From Batillaria attramentaria (lineage: Eukaryota; Mollusca; Gastropoda; Batillariidae), in the NCBI GenBank assembly GCA_018292915.2, contig JACVVK020000090.1:470001-534000 (forward strand): 64,000 nucleotides of DNA, given 5' to 3'. The position numbers and the translations under genes are program-made. Within the stretch, counting starts at the first letter, position 1. Every line of letters begins with the position of its first letter. Below, in pieces: positions 22,659-30,169 of this stretch. The notes under the pieces are model-generated. The model did no database searches. It was given only the letters and a program-made list of their open reading frames with translations, and was not told the DNA's origin.

Positions 22659-23209
22659 CACCCTTAGCTATTGCGAACATTTGAGTGTCCAATTATTATC
22701 ATCATCATCATCATCATTATTACTGTAATGCACATCTCAAAAACAACACAGACAGTCATTGTACCAGTCCACTACACTATCTTTTTAGTACATGCATACT
22801 TTTCCTGAGTTGGTACAGTTTGCCCCCCCCCCCCTCCCCTCCCCCGTGCCATTTGCGCCTCGTGTGAGTTATGCAAAACGGCCGTCTGTTCACTACAGCG
22901 ACTTCACGATTGCCAACTTGTAAACCTACATCTAGCTCAAAACCTAGCCTCGTAAAGGGTGTGCTATTCTAAACGGGGGCCATACTTTGGGGATCTTCGA
23001 AGGTGATGTAGATTGCCTGCTGGGCATGGTCGACGGTGACATCACTGATGGCTCCTCCTCCTCTCCTGCGATTTTCGAAGTACAATGTATACAATTCTTC
23101 CTTCTCCTCAAGGTCACCGCCTGTGACTTTCACTGTGCGGGGTCGAGTAGTGTTTGTTTCATCCATGTGGCTGGGTTCATCGCAAGTGCGCGTCCTCCAT
23201 TTATGGATG
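6978..23209 (-). CDS. PARP14: PARP14-like protein mono-ADP-ribosyltransferase (RRM x2, KH-like repeats, macrodomain x2, ART), 16 exons
   Basis: Sixteen minus-strand exons join in one frame: 22986-23209, 22380-22544, 19766-19999, 17501-19041, 17070-17210, 16604-16834, 15704-15925, 14894-14981, 13843-13956, 13432-13497, 12588-12770, 10313-10510, 9801-10009, 8599-8793, 7709-7883 and 6978-7255. All use GT-AG and phases match throughout. From the first in-frame ATG (23166) the product is about 1406 residues, against about 1800 for human PARP14. Order: RRM1 (9-100, YFENRRRGGG), RRM2 (133-218, YFANRRRSGGG), KH-like repeats (230-700), macrodomain 1 (743-900), macrodomain 2 (940-1110), KH-like segment (1122-1191), ART domain (1225-1406). 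The triad is H1291 (LWHGT), Y1323 (VYFA) and L1388 (SLYVIF), the H-Y-L type of mono-ADP-ribosyltransferases, which attach single ADP-ribose units to proteins. I see no WWE domain and one macrodomain fewer than human PARP14. The first listed exon has an acceptor, so a further 5' exon is likely upstream. Confidence 0.9.
7709..7883 (-). CDS. PARP14: PARP14-like exon: ART catalytic part with LWHGT
   Basis: Encodes VHRVQNPTQYRQY, then ERTLWHGT with the NAD-binding histidine, and GFNRSYCGKN. This is the classical PARP signature region. Confidence 0.93.
7985..8242 (+). mobile_element. SINE-1 tail split by a TTAA-flanked MITE
   Basis: Left part TTACGTGGTGGAAAATGACC up to TTAA (8004-8007); right part resumes after TTAA (8213-8216) with ACTCCCAAACACCCAACC. 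The 205-bp insert is the piggyBac-like MITE 8008-8212. Confidence 0.75.
8008..8212. mobile_element. piggyBac-like MITE, copy A
   Basis: 205 bp with terminal inverted repeats beginning CCCTTTCACTG and flanked by TTAA on both sides, the hallmark of piggyBac-type insertion. A second copy, inverted, is at 43299-43504. Confidence 0.78.
8599..8793 (-). CDS. PARP14: PARP14-like exon: start of ART domain
   Basis: Encodes WYMLPEHWD and DEYQQVERNF, which match the stretch preceding the catalytic fold in PARP14. Donor ATCACC|GTACGA is fixed by the phase-0 join to VHRVQNP in the next exon. No WWE domain is visible between this exon and 9801. Confidence 0.85.
9801..10009 (-). CDS. PARP14: PARP14-like exon: KH-like segment
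   Basis: Encodes about 70 residues (PVVTFMGRYSTAVFEKKANL onward) like the KH-like segment between the last macrodomain and the catalytic part of PARP14. Donor CAG|GTGAGT is strong. Confidence 0.82.
10313..10510 (-). CDS. PARP14: PARP14-like exon: macrodomain 2 C-terminal part
   Basis: Continues the glycine loop (GYGMSAQASATALFNVV) and the last macrodomain strand (LQELRVVLFDKKIVEEY). The acceptor is (TG)n followed by TTTAG. Confidence 0.87.
10514..10671. repeat. (CA)n followed by a 42-bp tandem duplication
   Basis: (CA)n to 10588 adjoins the acceptor of exon 10313-10510. Behind it the 42-bp unit starting GAATACACGTCGAGAC occurs twice. Confidence 0.88.
10826..11650. mobile_element. Foldback-type element with long inverted arms
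   Basis: Left arm 10826-10932 and right arm 11519-11650 are reverse complements (shared TTTCATGAAATGGCCAGTAA, ATTTGGCCGTTTCG). The arms are built of short palindromes such as TTTCATGAAA and TTTCACGAAA. The centre holds a (GT)n tract at 11225-11313. Confidence 0.75.
11990..12490 (+). mobile_element. LINE 3' end fragment
   Basis: Codes for a reverse-transcriptase C-terminus (TKLSSVGSRAFSYAGPKAWN, FKTNLKTYLF) followed by AGCGCTATATAAATAAAATT, (ATT)n and a second tail with (TTATC)n. Lies antisense in a PARP14-like intron. Confidence 0.75.
12588..12770 (-). CDS. PARP14: PARP14-like exon: macrodomain 2 core
   Basis: Encodes VGDIKSFGVAVTPACNIKCK and SMALPALGTG, the central strand and second glycine loop of macrodomain 2. 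61 codons, phase 1 at both ends. Confidence 0.88.
12800..13190 (-). mobile_element. SINE-3 copy
   Basis: Minus-strand copy from the head GAGTGGGACTCGAACCTGAC near 13125 to the 3' end TAGGCACTTTACCCAATTTC near 12825. In a PARP14-like intron. Confidence 0.77.
13432..13497 (-). CDS. PARP14: PARP14-like exon: macrodomain 2 helix
   Basis: A 22-codon exon (GAVSKILKRKCGGTLEDYCK) continuing the macrodomain. Its acceptor is (TG)n followed by TTACAG. Phase 1 to phase 1. Confidence 0.85.
13503..13581. repeat. (CA)n at a splice acceptor
   Basis: On the minus strand (TG)n ends in TTACAG, the acceptor of exon 13432-13497. Confidence 0.93.
13772..13842. repeat. (CA)n forming a splice donor
   Basis: On the minus strand exon 13843-13956 ends CCGAG and the intron starts directly with (GT)n. 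Confidence 0.93.
13843..13956 (-). CDS. PARP14: PARP14-like exon: start of macrodomain 2
   Basis: Encodes LVIKEGDITEETVDAIVNSS, a macrodomain start. The donor is CCGAG followed directly by (GT)n, so the intron's first bases are microsatellite. Confidence 0.88.
14894..14981 (-). CDS. PARP14: PARP14-like exon: linker between macrodomains
   Basis: Short exon encoding VFHTIKKQTEGGQLIPSTVA and a hydrophilic linker. Placed by its acceptor, donor and matching phases (0 to 1), which join macrodomain 1 to macrodomain 2. Confidence 0.75.
15704..15925 (-). CDS. PARP14: PARP14-like exon: macrodomain 1 C-terminal half
   Basis: Encodes SIAFPVLGTGVLGYP, the second phosphate-binding loop of a macrodomain, followed by a helix and a final strand (REARIVVYHADKQALA). 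74 codons, donor GCG|GTACAT. Confidence 0.9.
16039..16215 (-). mobile_element. SINE-1, full length
   Basis: Complete minus-strand copy in a PARP14-like intron. The duplication GGCGGGTGAAGGGA flanks both ends. Confidence 0.9.
16414..16484. repeat. (CA)n microsatellite
   Basis: Pure run in a PARP14-like intron. Confidence 0.95.
16604..16834 (-). CDS. PARP14: PARP14-like exon: macrodomain 1 core
   Basis: Encodes ADVIVNSTSSGLDLNNGGVS, the ADP-ribose-binding first loop of a macrodomain, then a helix and a VCKEVFHLSLCNW strand. 77 codons, phase 0 at both ends. Confidence 0.9.
17070..17210 (-). CDS. PARP14: PARP14-like exon: start of macrodomain 1
   Basis: Acceptor TTTTCTTCAG, donor CAACAA|GTTAGG. 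Encodes a linker and the first macrodomain strand (INISIIEGEIAKQQ). Phase 0 at both ends. Confidence 0.85.
17501..19041 (-). CDS. PARP14: PARP14-like exon: end of RRM2 and KH-like repeat region
   Basis: A 1541-nt exon, by far the longest of the gene. It completes RRM2 (LCRVLTKSHTIEGQTVRV) and encodes about 490 residues of charged, helix/strand-alternating sequence matching the KH-like repeat region between RRMs and macrodomains in PARP14. It ends ATGCAG|GTACTC before a (CT)n tract. Confidence 0.9.
19766..19999 (-). CDS. PARP14: PARP14-like exon: RRM2
   Basis: Encodes a second RRM start (LVVKGLKPSTIDDSVKYYFA, then NRRRSGGG). The donor GAAG|GTAAAC leads within a few bases into a (GT)n tract. 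Phase 1 on both sides. Confidence 0.88.
20600..21411 (+). pseudogene. Decayed mariner-family transposase
   Basis: Segments match mariner transposases: TMDESLVHHFTPAAKHQ, SDRKVMVSVFLNTDGI, VDFLEKGRTVYRAYC, LFHQENAPVHRSAVA and a terminal GDYVEK. It is broken by several frameshifts and stops. The second catalytic Asp is Glu (HQENAP) and the third-Asp region is destroyed. Inactive insertion in the PARP14-like intron between 22380 and 19999. Confidence 0.82.
21503..22300 (+). mobile_element. LINE 3' end: reverse-transcriptase C-terminus plus 3' UTR with (GT)n
   Basis: An open frame to 22006 encodes the C-terminal part of a non-LTR retrotransposon ORF2 (HIDYVSTVWDG, RLNSLHRRAAKLIL, SLWNSLPVHVR). 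A 3' UTR follows with a (GT)n tract at 22080-22132 and a distal segment repeated in inverse orientation at 5690-5955. 5'-truncated. Confidence 0.8.
22380..22544 (-). CDS. PARP14: PARP14-like exon: end of RRM1 and charged linker
   Basis: The acceptor CCACACAG and donor GGCG|GTATGT bound an exon that completes RRM1 (AEDVCKRQHRVGGRDLQVTL) and adds a Lys/Glu-rich linker. Phase 1 on both sides. Confidence 0.85.
22986..23209 (-). CDS. PARP14: PARP14-like exon: N-terminus and RRM1
   Basis: The exon follows an acceptor (TTTGTCCAG) and ends CAAA|GTATGG. It encodes the front of an RRM with the YFENRRRGGG signature of PARP10/PARP14 proteins. An in-frame ATG lies at 23166, but the acceptor implies an upstream exon. 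The open frame begins at a TTG, not at an ATG. Confidence 0.85.
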
Positions 23210-24436
23210 CTGGACAAAGAGGTTACGTATTTTTCAGTTATTTATAGAGGGAGCAGACAACAGACGAAACACAAAATTTATATTCCCTCATTGTCGCCCA
23301 AGCTGTCGTTATCGAGGAAAATGATACTAACTGCGCCACAACACAGCCTAGCTTATTTACTTACGTCACTTTGTACGCAGCAGCTGAAGTTCACCTCTTT
23401 GTCTTCGGCCTGTTGACACCCCCCCCCCCCCAGGAATTATTTCAAGACGGCACAACGTTTCAGACACTGATTTAAATTAACATTCTGTTGCCAAATTTCA
23501 ATAAATCAAGCGTTTAGGGCCGAGTTGCAAACACAAGTGAAAAGAGCAAACGACAAGTACAGACCTTTCCAGAAGAGTGCAACCACAAACAACTACATCT
23601 GGTCCACTCTGGCCTTTTTTTTAAACACCCGCAAATGATAACACATTTGAGCGCACTGATTTCGGAAGGAAAACATAATTAAAAGAATAATACGTCTCTG
23701 CTTGACCTAGAAGAAAATTAATGTGGTGTTTAGGATTTCTTCATATCGTAACATGCGTGCACTGCATCCCTGTAGAACAATAGGATGTTGTCCTATATGT
23801 TAGAGAGGTACCGGCTGTCTCGGTTTATATCTAGGTCAGCAATATGTCAACGTTGTGTGTATGCATTATACTTTACTGGATACTTTACAAATATCTGGTC
23901 GCCGATTTCCGCCGATGTTTACCATTTATGCGTGTCTGGAATGAAACGGCACTGAGAAAACCATTGACAAACCCGTTGTGAAAACCATTGGGAAAAAACA
24001 CACACAAAAAAACCCGCTGACGAAACCAATGGGAACAAATTGAAAACCCAATGACAAAACCATTGGCCTAGAAAAACGACAGCGTGTGTTCGGTACAAAT
24101 ACTGAATAAACTAGCTGAGAGTTGACCAGATCGCACGCGACATGAGGATACTTGAATACATTTAGAACAGTAAGATAGGGGTCACTAGACCTTCCTGTCT
24201 GGCTAATCAATTATCGCCCGAGTCCTTGGTATCGAGAAGACTGAAGATAGCGTATCAATAACATGCTTTCTGTTGTATAAGAGGTTCGCTAAGTGAAAGT
24301 TTGCACGCGACATGTCTGCCCGTTGCTAAGCGAAATTAGCTCGTGTACGCTGTGTGAGGGCAGTGGAATAGGTTTGCCGTGAAGTTCATATATACCAGTC
24401 ATGGTGTCAGTGACAGTAACTTGCAGTTCTCTAGCG

Positions 24437-24439
<3 letters not shown>

Positions 24440-24509
<70 letters not shown>

Positions 24510-24590
24510 CCTTGACTCCAAGGTTTAAACACAAAGGAAGTTAGATATGTAGCAATCGGGAGGGTTTCTTGCCACTAAACCGCCGACCAC
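24440..24590. repeat. (CA)n with shared flank, copy 1
   Basis: (CA)n followed by CCTTGACTCCAAGGTTTAAA and AGGGTTTCTTG. The same composite is at 26798-26960. Confidence 0.75.
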
Positions 24591-25029
24591 CCCGGAACAT
24601 AATAACAAAGTAGCTACAGAGATTCAGTAACATGTCGGTGTACACAAGCGCGTTGAGCATAATGAATTCTAGCAGTAAGCTCGTGCTGACCAGGAGAAAT
24701 AAATTGTCAGTTTCTTAACCGAATCTGGGGGTAAAAGGGTGCAACTCGCTTAACTCGAAGCCCTCTTTGAAATTCGACCTTATCCTTCGTCACGGATAGG
24801 TCAAACTTCGGATAAGTCGAACCAAAATCCATTTCCCCTGCGAATATTCGACTGTATTTAATTTTGATTAACGAGCCAAGAACAAGAACCTTCATTTGAC
24901 AACGGTAGAACCATTATTTTACAACGGTAGAAGTTACAGGCATATTCATACCAATTTTAAAACTTGCCGTTGCAACTTGAACCTGGCTGTTTCACGTCTT
25001 ATCTATACCTGTTTACTCTTCTACGTGTG

Positions 25030-25068
<39 letters not shown>

Positions 25069-25144
25069 TTCCTTAGAGTCATGATCACGCAGGACACACG
25101 TTTCTGTTTCTTTGTCACTTTTTGGACAGGACAAGATACTACTG

Positions 25145-25175
<31 letters not shown>

Positions 25176-25783
25176 CATCATGTAACTTTAACTAAATATT
25201 GTTTGCAGTTTCTTCTTTATGCTCATTAACGCCTTGCCGTTGTCATGGCTACATTCCAAGTGACCGACATGCCGAATTTTCAATTAACCATTTTGGGTTA
25301 CTGAATGTGAGTGTGCATTAAACAGCCATTCGTCTTCCTACTTTCTGGTGGCCAAAGCGATGGGAAAATGAAATGAGTGCTAAAATAAACGTCGATTTTT
25401 TAATACAGTCACTCGTATTCCACAAAAAAGATGCTCATGATAAATGTATTATATTTAGATTTACTTACAATGTGTCCTAGACTTCCAGTTTGAACATTTT
25501 CCTCCACGTACATGTATTACACACACAAACTTCAATACCCTTTACATTATCAGTAGAAATGCCCGTTAGTGCAAATATTACGTAGAGTTGTAGCTGAGAG
25601 TGCACGAGATCTCACGTTATCAGCATTGCGTGCTTAGAGATAAGTGGGAACTGGAAAGCTATAACTGTGTACCTCCCTCTTGACGTCACAGTTTGACCTT
25701 GACGATATCGCAGTGCGAGTTTGTCTCTTCTACACACCAAGTCAATGTCAATATTTACTGACGAGTATAGTGTAGCCTAAGCC

Positions 25784-25784
25784 G

Positions 25785-25846
<62 letters not shown>
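25784..25846. repeat. (GT)n microsatellite
   Basis: Pure run in the intergenic region between receptor 2 and the PARP14-like gene. Confidence 0.95.
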
Positions 25847-25847
<1 letters not shown>

Positions 25848-26395
25848 CGTGAAGGGGTGGATGGTGTGTGTGTGTGTGTGTGGGGGGGGTAGTCGTGTGT
25901 TCTGTCATCTGCCGCATAATCGTGGTGACACTTAAGTTCATAGAACTGTCCAACCCGATGTGGTGTCGTCTGCTCTGCTAGCGATATTGATTCTTTTATT
26001 TCTCCGGCAAATGTGTGTCTCACCATACATGTATTGCTGCCAGTGTCGATGTTTGCCGGGTAAAAAATAAAAAAAAACAAAACCCTCAACCTGTCATCCC
26101 CCACGTACACAAAGTATATTGCCATGCACACTGACGAGTTGAGAGGGACGTTAAGTATTATTCACTACGGACAAGTGGAGGCAGATTTTTACTGCACTGT
26201 TCATTTCCCATTGTTACAGTGTTGTGGATGTGGTTTTTTTTCCCCCACGAGTGTATTTCTATACTAGCAGTGGCACGGAGAAGTTAAGAGAGAGAGAAAC
26301 AGGTGGAATTTATGGTATGCTTATAATACCTTGACATTATTAAAGTCCGTTTGCCGATTTAAAAAAAAAAAATCTCTAGAAACTGTTCACTTTAT

Positions 26396-26461
26396 CAAAA
26401 TGCTATAAGCACAAAAAGTGGGCTCTGGAACAGCAATACTTTTTGTGCTTATAGGATTTTG
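26396..26461. other. 66-nt hairpin
   Basis: CAAAATGCTATAAGCACAAA and onward pairs with the inverted segment at 26438-26461 over 24 bp with one mismatch and an 18-nt loop. Could be a palindromic repeat or a small RNA precursor; the sequence alone does not decide. Confidence 0.5.
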
Positions 26462-26797
26462 AAACAGCATCACAAGTTTTTGTGATATTTTTGTGTTTTT
26501 TTTTTTGTACATGTAGATTTTGCTGTGCACATGGGGTAGTCTACGTCATTTTTACGAAACTGTCGAGTTTGTTTGCCACTACTAGGACCCGTGATTGGAT
26601 GTCAATGACGGGATTGCGCCCGACCGTGCGACGTAGGCCGTATACATAACAGGCCTTTCGTTTTGAGGGCCTTTCAACTTTCTACTGGACATGCACGGGC
26701 AACATTCTGATATCACTATATACTGCACATGCCAAACGCAATGGAAAATGAGGCAGGAGACACCATAGAGGCCTTTTGAGTTATGTTTTGTATTGTC

Positions 26798-26801
26798 ATG
26801 G

Positions 26802-26895
<94 letters not shown>

Positions 26896-26960
26896 CTTGA
26901 CTCCAAGGTTCAAACACAAAAGAAGTTAGACATGTAGCAATTGCGAGGGTTTCTTGGAAA
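26798..26960. repeat. (CA)n with shared flank, copy 2
   Basis: (CA)n followed by TCTTGACTCCAAGGTTCAAA and AGGGTTTCTTG, matching 24440-24590. Confidence 0.75.
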
Positions 26961-27920
26961 GCAATAGGGTATTTTTGGGGTATTTTAATTAGTTATCGTT
27001 GTTTGTATTTTCCAATGCTTATTGCTGGTGTATTTGCCTAACGAACGATGATCTCTGCCAAATTTTCTGTCTACTCGGGCAAACTGAAAAAAAACAAAAC
27101 AAAACAAAAACAACCTATACTGGAAGGAGAATCATCCTTCCACTTCAGATCCCAGTGCCTGATCGACCTAACCTCTATTCATCACATTCTCATGTAAAGT
27201 TTCTCTGCATGTGTGTCCGGTTGACGTGTGCGCGCGTGGGGGACGGTCGGTGCGTGTGACTCTGTTGTCACTCTTCCCCGATTAGTTTTATCAGTATTGT
27301 GATTTGTGAGTAGTTTAAGTCACAGGTTGGACAATCTTGCAAGACTTGGCACATCCGACCTGATAACATGACATTGTGTCAAAGCTAAAATGCGTGCACT
27401 TACTCATGCTGTCGAGTACCAACACTGCTGTCAGTCGAAAATCCGCCTAAACCCTTGAACGCTTGACAGCATGCAGTGCGATATATTTTATCACTCCCCC
27501 CCCCTCTCTCTCTCTCTCACCCCCCCCCCCCCCCCACACACACACACTCTCTCTCTCTCTTAGCACGAAATTCAAATAATAATAATAATTAAAAAAAAAA
27601 CCCAAGTTACGTCTGTATAAACTGCAAGTGGGTATTTGTTCTTGTTTGTTTTTGTAGTCGTTGTTTCCCTTGGGTTTGTTGTTGTTGTTGTTGCTGACGT
27701 CGTCGTTTTGTTGTTGTTTTTTAGCTGGTCAATTCCCTCAACGACGGAAGCGTCTCACGGCAGGCAATATAATAGTATTTACAAAACAGTCTATGAAAAA
27801 AAAAAAAAAAAAAATGATGTGTGTTTTTATTGCTTTTGCAAAAATATACACAACGCTATGGCAGAACATGCTCTTTTCACAAATCTAAAGAAAATAACAA
27901 ATTCTCTGGAGAAAATTCAC

Positions 27921-27987
27921 CTGTTGACAATGTTTGTATATTATGCTGTAGACGATGTCCATGGCGATCAGGGCAGCAACATAAATA
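27921..27987 (-). CDS. Possible small exon, owner unknown
   Basis: A 67-nt segment between a good acceptor (GATTTTCAG) and donor (CAACAG|GTGAAT), open in two frames (one reads IYVAALIAMDIVYSIIYKHC). It lies downstream of the receptor 2 tail exon and could be one of its missing 3' exons, but nothing identifies it. Confidence 0.25.
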
Positions 27988-28099
27988 CTGAAAATCTGGG
28001 TATATTTTTACATTCATACTATCGTATTCGTGCATATTTCTGTGAATGATGTTTTTTTTTTATATTGTTTTCACGCACGCACGCACGCACGGCCACGCA

Positions 28100-28104
<5 letters not shown>

Positions 28105-28152
<48 letters not shown>

Positions 28153-28560
28153 ACACACACACACACACAGAGCAAGACCAAAAAAAAAAAAAAGTTGGTT
28201 TAAAGAAAGTTTATTCAATTCAAAATGAATGAACGACGGCATCATCTAACCTGCTATATCAAAGCAAATGGGAGATGATTCTTCCTTTATCTGTACAACA
28301 CACGTCGGAATACACGAAAAAATAGAAAGTATCAACCGGTCAATCATTCTACTGAGATCAAAATAAAAGGAACCAGAGGGCACTGACGTTATAAACGAAA
28401 ACTAAAGGCGTTGATATCGCTTATTATTATTATTATACAGGAAATAACCTTTTGAAAAGCAAAACCTGCATTTTGCGAAGTTCTGTTGTTACTGGTTATT
28501 TGATGTTACGTCCCTTTTGAAATACACGGATGACGATTTTTTTTGTCCTTGGTGATTTTG

Positions 28561-28626
<66 letters not shown>

Positions 28627-28632
28627 CACACA

Positions 28633-28687
<55 letters not shown>

Positions 28688-28710
28688 ACACACACATGCA
28701 CGCACACAGA
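28105..28710. repeat. Two (CT)n(CA)n compound microsatellites
   Basis: CT then CA runs at about 28100-28168 and 28560-28712. Confidence 0.9.
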
Positions 28711-28952
28711 CACACTACCATCTTGTGGTGGTAGGCATGGCATCGTTCTGCTTCTTTCATGACATCCGACATCCCTTCTCAAACCATTACCTCTGAAACA
28801 GACAGACAGGAAACGACCAATACATAAGCCAATACAAGTGACAACTGATGGACGCCCAGGTTGGTCGGGTTTCTTTTTGTGCATTAACACAGAAGCAGCA
28901 ATATTAACAACAACAGCAACAGCAACAACAAATTTTATCACCTTCACTTACA

Positions 28953-29357
28953 ATCTTCACAAAAAGTTAAGGACCAGTGAACATAATGGGTGACAGTTTC
29001 AATAAATCAGAAAAAAAATAAACGAATAAGATTTTTCCCGTAAAATTCGGTAGCAAGGTTAAGGGGTAATTAGTGAACATGGCGACTACTGTGTGGATGG
29101 CACATGCGCGTCACACAGCATGCTTGGCGCGTTTGAAAATCTGCAATTTCGGCCAAAACTAGACCGGGTTTCATTGTTCAGTGAGCGATACCTGGGGCTT
29201 TGAGATGCAGGTCAAAGAATGCATCCCTGGTTTTGAACTGTGTTCATTTGCTTGCCTACATAAGCCGCCGTTTCAGCGATGTTCAGCACTACACCAGCAT
29301 GCCACCACGACAAAAGTTGAATGATATTTGCAAGTGGTCCTTAACTTTTTGTGAAGG
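28953..29357. mobile_element. Internally deleted mariner-like element
   Basis: Perfect terminal inverted repeats of 22 bp containing CACAAAAAGTTAAGGACCA, typical of Tc1/mariner ends. A short start-like peptide MPPRQKLN precedes the right end, suggesting deletion of nearly all of a transposase gene. Confidence 0.68.
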
Positions 29358-30169
29358 CTATATAAATTTTGTAGTGGTCCTGTTTTTTTTTTTTTTTTTT
29401 TTAAATCAAAATCTATTTCCTCTGGATGTGTGAACGTGATCTGTTTGTGTAACTGTCAATCGCAGTCAAGCTCACATCAAATTTGGCCGGCCTGGCAGCC
29501 TGACCGCACTGAATTATGTTCGGGTGGACTGTTCAGTCAGGGTATCTGTCCCTCACCCCCCCCCCCCCCCCCCCATAATTACCTGCCCAATATGGCGGTC
29601 TCCAATCACTCTTGTGGCGGGTACGTTAAACCGTAACTAACCAACCAACTAACTATAGTCGACACATTTCCGCACTACAACTATAGACGTGAGAGACGTG
29701 TGCTGCTCAGCTTGCTCTTGAAAGCACAAACCGACCACTATGGGCTACACTGACTGATAAGATACAACTGTTATCTCCATTGCACTTTCCGTAGCCATGA
29801 CGTTACCGATTACGCCTGTACGCAGGGTTGTGTGTTGTTTGTCATTCGAAACGATGTCATAACATGCATCGTTGATATATCACATGGAAATTGGAAAGTG
29901 GAGCAAAACATTAAGTCCAGGGTTTACTCATTTAGCTAGAAGCCAAGGATGCTGGGTTTTTTTTTATTTTTTTTAGAAACAGTTGATATTTACAGACGGG
30001 GGTGCGGGTGGATGGGAATGCTTTCGATAGGGGTGGTGGAGAGGCGGGTGATATGGACCGCACTGATTTGCCTACGTCATCAACCCCCTCTCAGCATCCT
30101 CCCCCCCCCCCCCCCTCCCACCTCCCCCTTTACATCTCTCTCTCTCTCTCTCTCAGTGTTACCACTCAC

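Larger units (their letters stand above)
23210..30169. other. Region between receptor 2 and PARP14-like gene
   Basis: About 7 kb with microsatellites, the deleted mariner-like element 28953-29357, the paired repeats at 24.4 and 26.8 kb and the weak exon candidate 27921-27987. The missing 3' exons of receptor 2 and the 5' exon of the PARP14-like gene should lie here. Confidence 0.5.

Noticed and set aside
24295..24425. Minus-strand frame ELQVTVTDTMTGIYELHGKP after a (TG)n tract
   Set aside because: Looks protein-like, but no phase, domain or splice partner ties it to either neighbouring gene.
28506..28795. Possible terminal exon of receptor 2 after the strong acceptor at about 28795
   Set aside because: In the required phase it stops within one to four codons. 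Plausible but not distinguishable from chance.
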